Notes: generated by a model from the sequence alone, not told the origin. Counted from the stretch's first letter, positions 43,424 through 52,991 are shown. The stretch: 64,000 nucleotides of DNA from an uncultured Actinomycetes bacterium (GCA_937888775.1 CALAQT010000089.1:1-64000), one strand, 5' to 3'. Numbers and translations are program-made.

Positions 43424-45804
43424 GCCGACACTCCCCCATTCTGGTCCTTGGCTTGCGAGATGGCCTCCCAGACCCGCATCGGGCTGAGCGGCATGTTGAT
43501 GTAGCTCACTCCGAGCGGGCGCAACGCATCGATCACGGCGTTCGTGACCGCCGCGCTGGCCGCGATCGTGCCGGCCTCGCCGATGCCCTTGGCGCCGAGC
43601 GAGTTGACCGGGGTCGGCGTCTCGGTGCGGTCGAGCTCGAAGCTCGGCAGCTCGGCCGCCGTCGGCAGCGCGTAGTCGACAAACGTGCCCGTCACCAGCT
43701 GCCCGTCCTCGTCGTAGTGCACGCGTTCGTACAGCGCCTGGCCGATCGCGTGCACGATCCCGCCGTGGATCTGCCCGTTGATGATCAGCGGGTTGATCGC
43801 GTTGCCGCAGTCGTCGACGGCGACATAGCGCACGACTTTGACCTTGCCGGTCTCGGGATCGACGTCGACCACGCACGCGTGGGCGCCGAACGGGAACACG
43901 AAGTTCTCCGGGTCATAGAACGTCGTCTCCTCGAGCCCGGGCTCCATCCCGTCGGGCACCAGGTTGAGGTACGCGGCGCCCGCGACCTCAGCGAGCGTCA
44001 TCCCCTTCTCAGGCGAGCCGCGAACCGAGAACTTGCCGTCGCGCAGCTCGATGTCCTCCGGCGCCGCCTCCAGCTGATGAGCGACGATCGCCTTCGACTT
44101 CTCGGCGATCTTGGTGGCGCAGCGGGCGAGCGACTCGCCGCCGACCGCCAGCGAGCGCGACCCGTACGTGTTCCGGCCCTCCGGGCCAGTGCCCGTGTCG
44201 CCGTGCATGACTTCGACGACGGCCGGATCGACGCCGAGCCTGTCGGCGACGATCTGAGCGAAAGCGGTCTCGTGCCCCTGGCCGTGGCCGGAGCTGCCCG
44301 TGTAGACCGTGACGGCACCGGTGTTGTGGACGCGCACCATCGCCGATTCCCAGCCGCCCGCCTGGACGCCGACGCCCCCCGGGCCGGTGATCCGCGACGG
44401 GGCCAGTCCGCAGATCTCGGTGTAGGTCGAGAGCCCGATCCCGCGGTAGACCCCCTGTGCGCGCAGCGCCTCCTGATCGCGGCGGAAGGCGTCCATGTCG
44501 ACGTGCTCGAGCAGGCGACCAAGGGTCAATTCGTAGTCGCCTGAGTCGTACACGACCCCGGTCGCCGTCGCGGCCGGGAACGCATCCTTGGGGATGAAGT
44601 TGCGCCGGCGGATCTCCACGGGATCCATCCCCAGCTCGGCCGCGACCTGATCGAGCGTGACCTCGACCATGTGCGTCGCCTCCGGCCGGCCCGCGCCGCG
44701 GATCGCGTCCGTCGGGCACTTGTTCGTGAACACGCCCACGATGTCGGTCTGGACCGCCGGAATCGCGTAGCAGCCTCCCATCACGAACGCCCCCAGCGAG
44801 GGGATCAGCGGCGTCAGCAGCATGTTGTAGGCGCCGAAGTCGGCGATGATCTTGACGTGGAAGGCGGTGACCGTGCCGTCCCGCTTGGCCCCCATCTTCA
44901 CGTGGGCGATCTGGTCGCGGCCCTGATGCGTCACCGCCATGTTCTCGCTGCGGGTCTCGATCCACTTCACCGGCAGCCCGAGCTTGCGCGAGCACCAGCA
45001 GGCGATGACCTCCTCGCCGTACACCTGCAGCTTCGAGCCGAACCCGCCGCCGACCTCGGGAGCAATCACGCGCACGCGTTCCTCGCTCATTCCCAGCAGG
45101 ATCGCGAGGAACAGCCGCACGAAGTGAGGAACCTGCGTCGAGGTGTGAAGCGTCAGCGACCCGGCCCGGTAGTCGGCCAGCACGCCGCGGCACTCGATTG
45201 GCGCCCCGGCGGTGCGGTGGTTGACCACGCGCCGCTCGACGATCACGTCGGCCTCCGCGAAGCCGGCGTCCAGATCGCCGCCGGACAGCGACCACTGGTG
45301 GACCTCGTTGGTGCCGAACTGCTCGTGCACGAACGGTGCGCCGCGCAGCGCGGCCTCTGGATCGGTGACGACCGGCAGCGGCTCGTACTCAACCGAGACG
45401 TCCTCGGCGGCGTCGACGACCGCGTAGCGGTCCTCGCCGATCACCACCGCGACGGGGTCACCGATGTGCTTGACGGACTCGCGAGCCAGCGGCCAGTGGT
45501 CGGGGTTCTTGACCTCGACTCCGGGCGGCACCCAGGCCATCGGCAGCGGACCTTCGAGGTCGCTCAGGTCGTTTCCGGTGAAGACGGCGTGCACCCCGGG
45601 CCGCGCGCTGGCGGCGGAGGTGTCGATCGAGACAATTTTGGCGTTCGCCTCAGGTGATCGGACGAACGCCGCCCACAGCATCGAGGGAAGCGCCAGGTCG
45701 TCGATGTACCGAGCGCGGCCCGTGATCAGCCGCGGATCTTCCTTGCGCCTCAGCGACCGGCCGACGTGGCCGCCGCTGGCGGGCGCCTGATCGGTGACGC
45801 TCAT
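43420..45804 (-). CDS. coxL: CoxL-like molybdenum-binding large subunit, form II type
   Basis: Large catalytic subunit, 794 aa, binding Mo-MCD. The N-terminal Ald_Xan_dh domain begins [19 protein letters not shown] (about 14-32). The Mo-binding half has [10 protein letters not shown], the active-site loop [11 protein letters not shown] (about 366-376), [13 protein letters not shown] and the catalytic Glu in [10 protein letters not shown]. Form I CO dehydrogenases have the AYxCSFR loop with the Cu-bound Cys; here the loop matches the form II AYRGAGR pattern with Tyr replaced by Ile. So CO is not assured as substrate and another aldehyde or N-heterocycle is possible. ATG 45804 overlaps the coxS stop (ATGA). 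Confidence 0.9.
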   Translation of the reverse strand: MSVTDQAPASGGHVGRSLRRKEDPRLITGRARYIDDLALPSMLWAAFVRSPEANAKIVSIDTSAASARPGVHAVFTGNDLSDLEGPLPMAWVPPGVEVKNPDHWPLARESVKHIGDPVAVVIGEDRYAVVDAAEDVSVEYEPLPVVTDPEAALRGAPFVHEQFGTNEVHQWSLSGGDLDAGFAEADVIVERRVVNHRTAGAPIECRGVLADYRAGSLTLHTSTQVPHFVRLFLAILLGMSEERVRVIAPEVGGGFGSKLQVYGEEVIACWCSRKLGLPVKWIETRSENMAVTHQGRDQIAHVKMGAKRDGTVTAFHVKIIADFGAYNMLLTPLIPSLGAFVMGGCYAIPAVQTDIVGVFTNKCPTDAIRGAGRPEATHMVEVTLDQVAAELGMDPVEIRRRNFIPKDAFPAATATGVVYDSGDYELTLGRLLEHVDMDAFRRDQEALRAQGVYRGIGLSTYTEICGLAPSRITGPGGVGVQAGGWESAMVRVHNTGAVTVYTGSSGHGQGHETAFAQIVADRLGVDPAVVEVMHGDTGTGPEGRNTYGSRSLAVGGESLARCATKIAEKSKAIVAHQLEAAPEDIELRDGKFSVRGSPEKGMTLAEVAGAAYLNLVPDGMEPGLEETTFYDPENFVFPFGAHACVVDVDPETGKVKVVRYVAVDDCGNAINPLIINGQIHGGIVHAIGQALYERVHYDEDGQLVTGTFVDYALPTAAELPSFELDRTETPTPVNSLGAKGIGEAGTIAASAAVTNAVIDALRPLGVSYINMPLSPMRVWEAISQAKDQNGGVSA

Positions 45805-46301
45805 GAGCCGGCCTCGGTCGCGCCGGCGCCGGCGGGCTGGCCGGCCACGGCCAGGACCGACTTGACGATGTTGTGATAACCCGTGCAGCGGCACAGGTTG
45901 CCCTCCAGCGCGTGGCGGACCTCCTGCTCGGACGGGCTGGGGTTCTCGGCCAGCAGGCCGGCAGCGGCCATGATCATCCCCGGCGTGCAGTAGCCGCACT
46001 GCAGGCCGTGGTTGTTCCAAAAGGCTTCCTGGAGCGGATGCAGGTCACCCTCTGAGCCCATTCCCTCGATCGTGGTCACCTCGCCGCCGTCCGCCTGGAC
46101 GGTGAGCACGGTGCAGGACTTGACGGCCTGGCCGTCGAGATGAACAGTGCACGCCCCGCAGTTGGACGTGTCGCATCCGACATGGGTCCCGGTCAGCCCC
46201 AGATGGTCGCGCAGCGCATGGACCAGCAACAGGCGCGGCTCCACCTCCAAGTGGTGCTCGACCCCGTTTACCTCTAGGCGCACATTGACGGTGCTGCTCA
46301 T
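45801..46301 (-). CDS. coxS: CoxS-like [2Fe-2S] small subunit
   Basis: Iron-sulfur subunit, 166 aa, with two [2Fe-2S] clusters. The plant-type ferredoxin domain carries [16 protein letters not shown] plus a later Cys (about 41-65). The C-terminal helical domain has [11 protein letters not shown] and [12 protein letters not shown]. It is the first gene of the operon; GGAGGGAGA lies 4-12 bases before ATG 46301, a strong ribosome site that decides this start over one seven codons upstream. The C-terminal tail (GAGATEAGS) is slightly extended. The promoter should lie in the 116-base gap shared with divergent doxX. Confidence 0.95.
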   Translation of the reverse strand: MSSTVNVRLEVNGVEHHLEVEPRLLLVHALRDHLGLTGTHVGCDTSNCGACTVHLDGQAVKSCTVLTVQADGGEVTTIEGMGSEGDLHPLQEAFWNNHGLQCGYCTPGMIMAAAGLLAENPSPSEQEVRHALEGNLCRCTGYHNIVKSVLAVAGQPAGAGATEAGS

Positions 46302-46417
46302 GTCTCTCCCTCCTGACGTCACAAAGTCTCGGCCGGGCGTGACAATACTCCTCCCGGACTTGCTCGCGCCGAACTCGTTTCAGACACCGCAGGCCCCGGT
46401 AGTCTATTGTGTGCACA

Positions 46418-46978
46418 ATGAAAATTGGACGACTTCTCCTGCGCCTCGCTGTCGGCGGTTTCTTGTTCGGACACGGAACCCAAAAGCTGTTTGGCTGGTT
46501 CGGCGGCCACGGTCTGGAAGCCACCGGCGGATTCTTCGAGCAGCTCGGCCTGCGCCCGGGCAAGCGTCACGCGACCGCAGCCGGGATCGCCGAAGCGGGC
46601 GGCGGCGCACTGCTCGTCGCCGGCCTGGCGACGCCGCTGGCGGCATCGGTGATCACCGCCACGATGCTCACCGCGATCCAGCGGGTTCACCTTTCCAAGG
46701 GCCCCTGGGCCACCGATGGCGGGTATGAGTACAACGTGGTGCTGATCGCCGCCGTGCTCGCGCTGGCGGAGGTCGGACCCGGTGGACTGTCGCTCGACGC
46801 CGCGCTGGGCACTGAGAAGAGCGGTCCGGGCTGGGCGCTCGCCGCGCTGCTGGCCGGAGCGGCCGGGGCCGCCGGCGCTCATATCGCCGCCTCCTCGGCT
46901 CCCGCACCAGAGCCGACCCCAGAGCCCGAGCAGCCGACGCCCGAGCCGGCCGATCCCGCCGCCAGCGCGGCGTCGTAG
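46418..46978 (+). CDS. DoxX-family membrane protein with acidic/Pro tail
   Basis: A 186-aa membrane protein of the DoxX/DoxD family. Helix 1 (RLLLRLAVGGFLFGHGTQKLFG) carries the diagnostic GHGTQKLFG, followed by three more helices (about 50-68, 70-86, 107-122) with AIRxVHLSKGPW-like sequence (IQRVHLSKGPWATDGG). The end is an Ala/Gly helix and an extracellular or cytoplasmic Pro-Glu-rich tail. DoxX proteins are linked to thiol-redox homeostasis and thiosulfate:quinone reduction. It is divergent from coxS and might share a regulator. ATG 46418 is preferred over a TG-start three codons upstream. Confidence 0.85.
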   Translation: MKIGRLLLRLAVGGFLFGHGTQKLFGWFGGHGLEATGGFFEQLGLRPGKRHATAAGIAEAGGGALLVAGLATPLAASVITATMLTAIQRVHLSKGPWATDGGYEYNVVLIAAVLALAEVGPGGLSLDAALGTEKSGPGWALAALLAGAAGAAGAHIAASSAPAPEPTPEPEQPTPEPADPAASAAS

Positions 46979-47036
46979 ACCGGTTGCGGATCAGCGTTCG
47001 CGGCCGCCTCCCGGTCGCGGTGTAGCGCCCCTCAGC

Positions 47037-47279
47037 GTGATCGCGCGGGTCCGCCCCGCTCCGCGTCAGCTGCACAAGGTCGCCGAGCTCGTGCGCGCGA
47101 TGCCCGAGGTGGTCGAATGTCACCGCATCACCGGCGATGACTGCTACCTGATCAAGGCCCACGTCCGCAACGTCGGTCACCTGGAGGAGCTGATCGACCA
47201 GCTCGCCCCCTACGGGCAGACCACGACCTCGATCGTCCAGTCCTCGCCGGTGCCGGCGCGCGGGCTCGAGCTCGGCTAG
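47037..47279 (+). CDS. Lrp/AsnC ligand-binding (RAM) domain alone, probably a truncated regulator
   Basis: Eighty residues match the C-terminal effector domain of Lrp/AsnC regulators: VIARVRPAPRQLHKVAELV, PEVVECHRITGDDCYLI, VGHLEELIDQLAPYGQTTTS and the terminal SSPVPAR. The N-terminal helix-turn-helix is absent; only 58 bases separate this from doxX and no frame there encodes it. It is either a stand-alone RAM-domain protein (known in prokaryotes as modulators) starting at GTG 47037, or a relic of a full Lrp. The close match to the very end of full-length Lrp proteins favours a relic. Confidence 0.55.
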   Translation: MIARVRPAPRQLHKVAELVRAMPEVVECHRITGDDCYLIKAHVRNVGHLEELIDQLAPYGQTTTSIVQSSPVPARGLELG

Positions 47280-47289
47280 CGCACGTCCG

Positions 47290-47530
47290 TCAGTGAGGCT
47301 TCAGCGTGTTGACGAACGTGGGATTGGGCGTGTGCTGGCGGACCGTGTCGAAGTCGTAGAAGCACCTGGCGCTTTGCCCTGAGTCCCGAAGCCGATCCCC
47401 GCAGGGTCAAAGCTCTGGATCGCGCCCTGCGGGCTCGTGAAGCCGGTGGTTCCGTGTCCCGGCCCGTCCGCCCCCGCCGGCGAACAACAGCTCGCGGCGC
47501 GAAAAGCCGCGGCCCCTTCCGTCGGTCCGA
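47290..47530 (-). pseudogene. decayed exported protein with twin-arginine-like signal
   Basis: No intact gene lies between 47280 and 47591, but three minus-strand frames carry pieces that fit end to end. RGFSRRELLFAGGG is a Tat-type signal (about 47500). TGFTSPQGAIQSFDPAGIGF is in the next frame (about 47400-47445). CFYDFDTVRQHTPNPTFVN continues to a TGA at 47290 in a third. Two frameshifts and probably a large internal deletion are implied. The family is not recognised. Confidence 0.35.
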
Positions 47531-47591
47531 CCGACGCCGCCGAGGTGTCATTCAGGCGGAGGGCTTGGTGGCCGGCGCTCGCCCCGAGCGC

Positions 47592-48815
47592 TTAGCTCCA
47601 AGCCGAGACGGGCTTTTGGGCCAGGACTTGGTAGATCGAGGCCCAGCCGGTGGTAAAGCCCTGGCGCGCGGCGCGCAGGTACAGGCGCCAGACCCGCGCG
47701 CGCTCCTCGCCGGCCAGGCGCACGGCCTCGTCATAGCGGCCCTCGTAGCGCTCGATCCAGCGCTTGAGCGTCTCGGCGTAGTCGTCGGGCAAACCCTCGA
47801 CGTGCTTGGTCACCAGTCCGGCCCGCTCCAGCGCAAGCTCTACGCGGGATAGGGGCAGCGGTACCCCGTCGGGGAACACGAACCGCTCCGAGAACGGTCC
47901 CTCATCCTCGGTGTCCAGATCCTGGAGCTTGGCGATCCCGTGGTTGAGCAGCCGACCGCCGGGGCGCAGCAGCCCGGCGAGCAGGCCGGCGTAGAGGTCG
48001 ATCCGCTCATCCCCCACGTGCTCCACCATCCCGATACTGGAGATCGCGTCGAAGGGCTCCTCGGCCAGTTCCCGATAGTCGGCCACGCGCAGCGTCACCA
48101 GCTCGTCCACGCCGGCGTCGCGCGCGCGCTGCTGGGCCAGCATCACCTGGGGCGCCGACAGCGTCACGCCCAGCACGCGCACGCCGTAGTTCTTGGCCGC
48201 GTGGATCGCGAAGCTGCCCCAGCCGCAGCCGACGTCGAGCACCCGCTCCCCTTCCTTGAGGGCCAGTTTGCGGCAGACCAGGTCCAGCTTGGCCTCCTGG
48301 GCCTCCTCGAGCGTGCCGGCTCCACCCGAGAAGTAGGCGCAGCTGTAGGTCATCGACTGGTCCAGGAACAGCGCAAAGAATTCGTTGCCCGCGTCGTAGT
48401 GATGGCGCACAGCCCGGCGGTCACGACCGATCGTGTGGCGCTCGCCGCGCAGTCGCAGCTCCGACGACGGCGGTCGCGGCGGGATCACCAGCCCGGTGGC
48501 GCGCAGCAGCGCAACGGCGAGCTTGGCCCGCTGGGTCAACGACAGCTCGGGTGCCTGAAACGTGTCGACCAGCCGCAGCGAGGCGTCGAGATCGTCGACG
48601 GTCAGCAGCCCGGCGGCATATGCGCGCCCCAGCCCCAGCTCGCCGGGCGCGCGCAGCACGTGGGCCAGCGCGGTCGGCGAGCGGAAGTCGAACGTCGGCG
48701 CGTCAGGCTCGGTGGCCGGCACGAACGTGCCGTCCCAGAAGTGCAGCGCGAACGGGCGGCGCGGGAGCGCCGCCTGGATCTCTCGGCGCAGTGGTGCCGT
48801 ACGTGCGAACGCCAA
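47592..48815 (-). CDS. cfa: cyclopropane-fatty-acyl-phospholipid synthase family methyltransferase
   Basis: SAM-dependent enzyme of 407 aa that adds a methylene (or methyl) group across acyl-chain double bonds of membrane phospholipids. The N-terminal domain is CFA-specific (FALHFWDGTFVP). Then come RRAVRHHYDAGNEFFALFLD, TYSCAYFSGGAGTLEEAQ, the SAM site LDVGCGWGSFAIHAAKNYGV, GVTLSAPQ and SSIGMVEHVGDE. No ATG or GTG is available near the desaturase stop, so TTG 48815 is taken as start, 12 bases after that gene. The desaturase directly upstream would supply its unsaturated substrate. The 5' open frame beyond 48815 is a shadow. Confidence 0.88.
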   Translation of the reverse strand: MAFARTAPLRREIQAALPRRPFALHFWDGTFVPATEPDAPTFDFRSPTALAHVLRAPGELGLGRAYAAGLLTVDDLDASLRLVDTFQAPELSLTQRAKLAVALLRATGLVIPPRPPSSELRLRGERHTIGRDRRAVRHHYDAGNEFFALFLDQSMTYSCAYFSGGAGTLEEAQEAKLDLVCRKLALKEGERVLDVGCGWGSFAIHAAKNYGVRVLGVTLSAPQVMLAQQRARDAGVDELVTLRVADYRELAEEPFDAISSIGMVEHVGDERIDLYAGLLAGLLRPGGRLLNHGIAKLQDLDTEDEGPFSERFVFPDGVPLPLSRVELALERAGLVTKHVEGLPDDYAETLKRWIERYEGRYDEAVRLAGEERARVWRLYLRAARQGFTTGWASIYQVLAQKPVSAWS

Positions 48816-48826
48816 AGCTCGCGGGG

Positions 48827-49861
48827 TTACGTTCCCTGAACTGCCGGCATACGCTCCCGGCGAGCCGGGTCCACGCGCACGACGTCCCAGGCCAAGCCGG
48901 TCATCTCGAGCACGCGAATGATGCCCGCCGAGGGATCGATCTGCCAGCGGCGCAGACCGTGTCGGTAGGAGGTCGGAAACGCGTGGTGATTGTTGTGCCA
49001 CGACTCGCCCCAGGTGGGGATCGCCAGCCAGAACACGTTGCGCGACTGATCCCCGGTGTCGTACTCGTGCTTGCCGAAGTAGTGGCAGACCGAATTGATG
49101 CTGAAGGTCGCGTGGTGCACGAAGAAGATGCGCGCGGCCCCTCCCCACAGGAGCGCGGTCAGCCCGCCGTCGACGGTGCCGGTGAGGGCGACTCCCAGCC
49201 CGAATGCGGCCGCCAGACCCAGCGCCACCCACAGTACGAACGTCCGGTCAACGAACTTGATCCACGGGTCGGCGAGCAGGTCCTTGGCGTAGCGGCGCTC
49301 ATCGGCCACCTCCATGTCGGAGAACACCCAGCCGACGTGGGCGTGGCAGAAACCCCACAGTTCGCCGCGCCAACCGTGGCGGTGATCGAGATGGGGGCTG
49401 TGCGGATCGCCCTCCTCATCGGAGAACTGGTGGTGCTTGCGGTGAGTAGCCACCCAGTCGATCACCGGACCCTCGGCAGCGGCCGACCCCAGCGCGGCAA
49501 ACCCCGCCCGCAGCAACCGGCTGCACTTGAAGCTGCGGTGCGTCAGCAACCGGTGAAAGCCGACCGTGACGCCGGTCCCGATCACGACGTAGAAGATCGC
49601 CAGCACAAGTAGGTCCTGCCACACGAGCAGGCCGCTGGACCAGCCGAAGAACATTCCGATCAGGACCAGGATCGGAGGCGCGCCGGTCACGACCGCGCTG
49701 GCCAGCCGATCGATGAACGGCATCGAGACCGGCCGCGTGACCGTCCCGGGCGCGACGACCCCGCTAGCGAAGACAGGCGAGTCGGATATGGGGGGATCGT
49801 CAAGCGTGGATGAATCGGGCGAAGCGGGCTCGGCAAGCGTGGCGGACGGAGTTTGTCCCAT
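48827..49861 (-). CDS. acyl-CoA/acyl-lipid delta-9-type fatty acid desaturase
   Basis: Integral membrane di-iron desaturase, 344 aa. The three histidine boxes are HRLLTH (103-108), HRKHH (140-144) and HNNHH (about 294-298), with GESWHNNHHAFPTSYRHG at the last. Helices flank the first box (about 60-78, 82-100) and lie at about 205-240. The first 45 residues are a polar Ser/Pro-rich tail. It introduces a double bond in acyl chains using O2 and a reductase not encoded here. The downstream CFA synthase gene begins 12 bases after its stop, so desaturation and cyclopropanation are likely co-regulated. Confidence 0.93.
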   Translation of the reverse strand: MGQTPSATLAEPASPDSSTLDDPPISDSPVFASGVVAPGTVTRPVSMPFIDRLASAVVTGAPPILVLIGMFFGWSSGLLVWQDLLVLAIFYVVIGTGVTVGFHRLLTHRSFKCSRLLRAGFAALGSAAAEGPVIDWVATHRKHHQFSDEEGDPHSPHLDHRHGWRGELWGFCHAHVGWVFSDMEVADERRYAKDLLADPWIKFVDRTFVLWVALGLAAAFGLGVALTGTVDGGLTALLWGGAARIFFVHHATFSINSVCHYFGKHEYDTGDQSRNVFWLAIPTWGESWHNNHHAFPTSYRHGLRRWQIDPSAGIIRVLEMTGLAWDVVRVDPARRERMPAVQGT

Positions 49862-49922
49862 CGTGCCTCCTGGTTGTTGAAGTCGCCCCTGACCGCCGGC
49901 GCGCGCGATAGCTTCGATCGCG

Positions 49923-50609
49923 TTACCTGCTGTCAGGCTCGGCCATGACGCCAGTCACTTTTGGCCCAGCTTGGCTCAGTGCCTTCGACCCGCGGGATGG
50001 TACCGGCTGGAGATGATGTCCGCGTGAAGATGGTCTTAGGGCCCACGACGTCGAACCTTGCGCCGTCTTGGCGTTGATGATCCGCCCCGCGGCGAACACC
50101 CCCAGTGCCCGGGGAACGCGCACCTCGCCGGTCACGCCGTCGAGCGCCACCTCGATGAACTGGGCGCCGAACGAGTGACGCGACAGCGGCTCGTCGGCCT
50201 CGACGTCCTCAGCGGTGTCGACTCGCACCTCACGCTGTGCCGGGTCGGCCGTCTGATCGAGCTGGCCCGGGGTGCAGTAGCCGCACTGAAACGCGTCGTG
50301 CTCGATGAACGCCTGCTGCATCACCGTCAGCGAATCGCCGTCGGCGAGCCCCTCGACGGTGGTCGGCTCGGCGCCGTCGTGGGCCACCGCCAGGGCCAGG
50401 CACGCATTGGCGCGACGGCCGTCGATCAGGATCGTGCAGGCGCCGCACTGCCCGTGGTCACATCCCTTCTTGGCCCCGTGCTCGCGCAGCAGGTCCGGCC
50501 GCGAGGTGCGCGTGTCGATCGTCAGCTGATGATCGACGCCGTTGATGCGCAGCCTGATGTCGTCGAGAACGGGCGGCGCGATCGCGCCGCTGGAATCCAA
50601 TCCGGTCAC
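49923..50609 (-). pseudogene. in-frame fusion relic: [2Fe-2S] subunit N-terminus joined to molybdenum-subunit C-terminus
   Basis: Residues 1-115 are an aldehyde-oxidoreductase small subunit (PaoA/YagT-like) with GCDHGQCGACTILIDG and QCGYCTPGQ. After about residue 118 the sequence becomes SFGAQFIEVALDGVTGEVRV and GVFAAGRIINAKTAQ, which is the C-terminal part of the molybdenum-binding large subunit of the same enzyme class. The second cluster motif (NLCRCxG), the whole FAD subunit and most of the large subunit are missing. A deletion of roughly 3-4 kb joining the first and last genes of a three-gene operon in frame is inferred. The product cannot bind both clusters or MCD and is presumably dead. 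Confidence 0.75.
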
Positions 50610-50738
50610 GGGCGAGAGCTACCCGCCGTCCGGCGGCGTCTAACCGCCGGCCTGGTGTGTCTCAAACGGCGGCCTGGTGTGTCTCGACCGGCGCCGAGGC
50701 AGCCAGCGGTGGCTACCGGCGCGGGCTGCCGGCGCTGG

Positions 50739-52991
50739 CTAACCGGCGCGCAGGCCACCGGGCGCGTTCACGTACGGCTGGTAGGCGCGACACGGCTCGC
50801 CGCGCAGGCCGGGGCACGGGGGCAGGCCGGTCGGCACCGAGACCCCCGGCACGACCGGGAGGATCACCCGCGAGGGCAGCTTGGGACCGTGGCCGATCGT
50901 CACCGTGGCGCTCCCGGCCGGGATCGTCTGCGCGAACGACCACACGGGCTGATCGCCGTCGGGCGCCGACACGGTGATCCGGATCCGCGACCCCTTGCGG
51001 TAGGCGTGACCCTCGTAGTAGAGCGGCACGGTCAGCTCGCTGAATCGCCCCCCGGGCAGTGGAGCGGCGTCCGCCCGCGTCAGCGAGGGTACCGGCTCCA
51101 GCAGCGTGCTCTTGGCGGGATCGAGCTTGCGCTCGCTGGCGCGCAACCACCCGTCCTGGACGAAGGTCTCCTTGCCGTCGGGCCGGATCTCGGACACCGT
51201 GACCTGCAGGTCGACGCTGGGCACCGAGGCGCGGATCCACAGCTGCACGGCTCCGCCGCCGATCACCACCGTGTTGGCGCTCAGCGGCGCGGTCACATAG
51301 GACGCGGCGGTCGCAGACGGATTCTGCGCCCACTGATAGGCCGGCGTCTCCGTCCATAGCCCGCCGGGACTGCCGTCGTCGGCCCCGGTGAAGGAGGTCG
51401 CTGGGCGCGCCTGCTTGTCCCACTTGAACTGATCGGCTGCGGCCTGGCTCGGTACCTTGGCCGTCAGCCCTCCGCCGGCCGACAGGTACCAGGACGTCGC
51501 CTGCGTGCCGGGAATCGGGAAGCGGGAGAACGAGTGCTCGAACGCCGGCACCGGGGACCCGGGGGCCGCCGGGTCCCCGGCGCCGTTGTCGAACATCACC
51601 CGCACCTGGGGCAGCGCCTCGAACGCATGCAAAGCGGCGGCGTAGGTCGGCTGGGACTGAATCGGATCGGGGGGAAGCTGGACGTTGGGAACCCCCAGCG
51701 CGGTGGTGTAGATCAACGGCGCCTCGGCCTTGACGGCGGCCGCTAGATGTGGCGCCCGGCGGGCGACGAACAGCTCCAGGAAGTCATACCAGCGCGTGAA
51801 GGTAGCGGGATCAAGCGAGTCACCGTGGACACCGTTGGTGAACGTGAACCACTTGTGGCTGGTGCCCGTGAAGTCCTGGGCCAGATCGGCGCAGTGGCCG
51901 CCGGTCTGCTCATCGGTCCACTGGCAGGCCAGGTATACGGGCGCCTTGATCTTGTGCACGAACGTAACCGGCGCCACCGGATCGGCGACCGCGGGCACGT
52001 AGAACTGGTTGGCATAGACCTTGCTGACCTGGTTGACCGCTTCGCCGTGGAGGACCTGGTTGGCCTTACAGGTCTGATCGCCGCCCTGGATCCGCTTCAG
52101 CGCCCACGGCTGGCCCCCGGTCGCCGATGCGGGCTCGGCGTCGTGCACGCGCTGCTCGGTCCAATTCAGCGCGAAGCCGGTGTTGAGGATGCCGCCTGGG
52201 TAAAGCGTCGTGGCGCTGTCGTCGAGCACCGACAGCGGCGCGATCGCCGCCAGGTCAGGCGGATCGGTCTCGGCCACGAACAGCTGGCTGATACCGCCGT
52301 AGGAGATCCCCATCATGCCGACCTTGTGGTGCAGCACCCAAGGCTGGTGGGCGACCGTCTCGATCACGTCGTAGCCATCGAGGCCCTGCAGCGGCTCAAA
52401 ATAGTCAAACGATCCCCCCGAGCAACCGGTGCCGCGCATGTTGACGTCGACCACCGCGAAGCCGAGCAGGTTGGCGATCGTCGCGATCCCGCTGTCAGGT
52501 CCGGCGGGGTCGGCATATCCGTAACCGGCGTACTCGACCAGCGTCGGGTAGGGACCCTTGCTGGCCGAAGGAAGGTGCACGTAGATCGCCAGCTTGGTGC
52601 CGTCGCGCGTGGTCAGATACCCGTAGCCGTGGGCGGCAATCTTCTGGTTGTAGATCTTGGTGCTCGGGGGCGCCGATCGATCCGAGAGCACGGTCAGCGG
52701 CTTGGACTGAGACGCTGAGCGGCCGCTCCCCTGAAGGACCCGATAACCGCGTCCGGGCGTGACATTGCGAAACACCAGCCCACCGAGCGAGTCCGCATGG
52801 CGCGAGGCGATGACCCTCCCGCGGCTGTTGACCAGCTTGAGCAGACTGCCAGCGCGGACCCCGGTGACGTAGACCTGCTCAGCGCTGCCGTGGGCGATGA
52901 ACTTCGCGGGGATGACCCGGGTCTTGGCCTGGGCGATCGACGCCGTGGCCAAGACGGCCAGCGCCAGCAGGGTTGCGGAGATCACGCGCAT
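50739..52991 (-). CDS. secreted CocE/NonD-family hydrolase (S15-like)
   Basis: A 750-aa exported alpha/beta hydrolase related to X-Pro dipeptidyl peptidase (S15) and cocaine esterase. A signal peptide (LLALAVLATASIAQA, about 7-22) is followed by a beta-rich N-terminal domain (about 25-100). The hydrolase domain has VEYAGYGYADP, DVNMRGTGCSGG, the nucleophile in MMGISYGGISQ (about residue 228) and an acid/base region near GVHGDSLD. A C-terminal jelly-roll domain (about 530-720) has LWIRASVPSVDLQVTV. ATG 52991 is chosen because the signal peptide begins there. It probably cleaves esters or acyl-peptides outside the cell. Confidence 0.88.
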   Translation of the reverse strand: MRVISATLLALAVLATASIAQAKTRVIPAKFIAHGSAEQVYVTGVRAGSLLKLVNSRGRVIASRHADSLGGLVFRNVTPGRGYRVLQGSGRSASQSKPLTVLSDRSAPPSTKIYNQKIAAHGYGYLTTRDGTKLAIYVHLPSASKGPYPTLVEYAGYGYADPAGPDSGIATIANLLGFAVVDVNMRGTGCSGGSFDYFEPLQGLDGYDVIETVAHQPWVLHHKVGMMGISYGGISQLFVAETDPPDLAAIAPLSVLDDSATTLYPGGILNTGFALNWTEQRVHDAEPASATGGQPWALKRIQGGDQTCKANQVLHGEAVNQVSKVYANQFYVPAVADPVAPVTFVHKIKAPVYLACQWTDEQTGGHCADLAQDFTGTSHKWFTFTNGVHGDSLDPATFTRWYDFLELFVARRAPHLAAAVKAEAPLIYTTALGVPNVQLPPDPIQSQPTYAAALHAFEALPQVRVMFDNGAGDPAAPGSPVPAFEHSFSRFPIPGTQATSWYLSAGGGLTAKVPSQAAADQFKWDKQARPATSFTGADDGSPGGLWTETPAYQWAQNPSATAASYVTAPLSANTVVIGGGAVQLWIRASVPSVDLQVTVSEIRPDGKETFVQDGWLRASERKLDPAKSTLLEPVPSLTRADAAPLPGGRFSELTVPLYYEGHAYRKGSRIRITVSAPDGDQPVWSFAQTIPAGSATVTIGHGPKLPSRVILPVVPGVSVPTGLPPCPGLRGEPCRAYQPYVNAPGGLRAG

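Noticed and set aside
43393..45657. Long plus-strand frames opposite coxL and coxM
   Set aside because: Antisense to well-conserved subunits; no recognisable protein features.
43420..45804. Calling coxL a proven form I CO dehydrogenase
   Set aside because: The Cys-containing AYxCSFR loop is absent; the loop is form II-like, so CO oxidation is only a possibility.
47592..49232. 546-codon version of the CFA synthase
   Set aside because: The first 140 codons are a shadow of the desaturase gene; homology starts after 48815.
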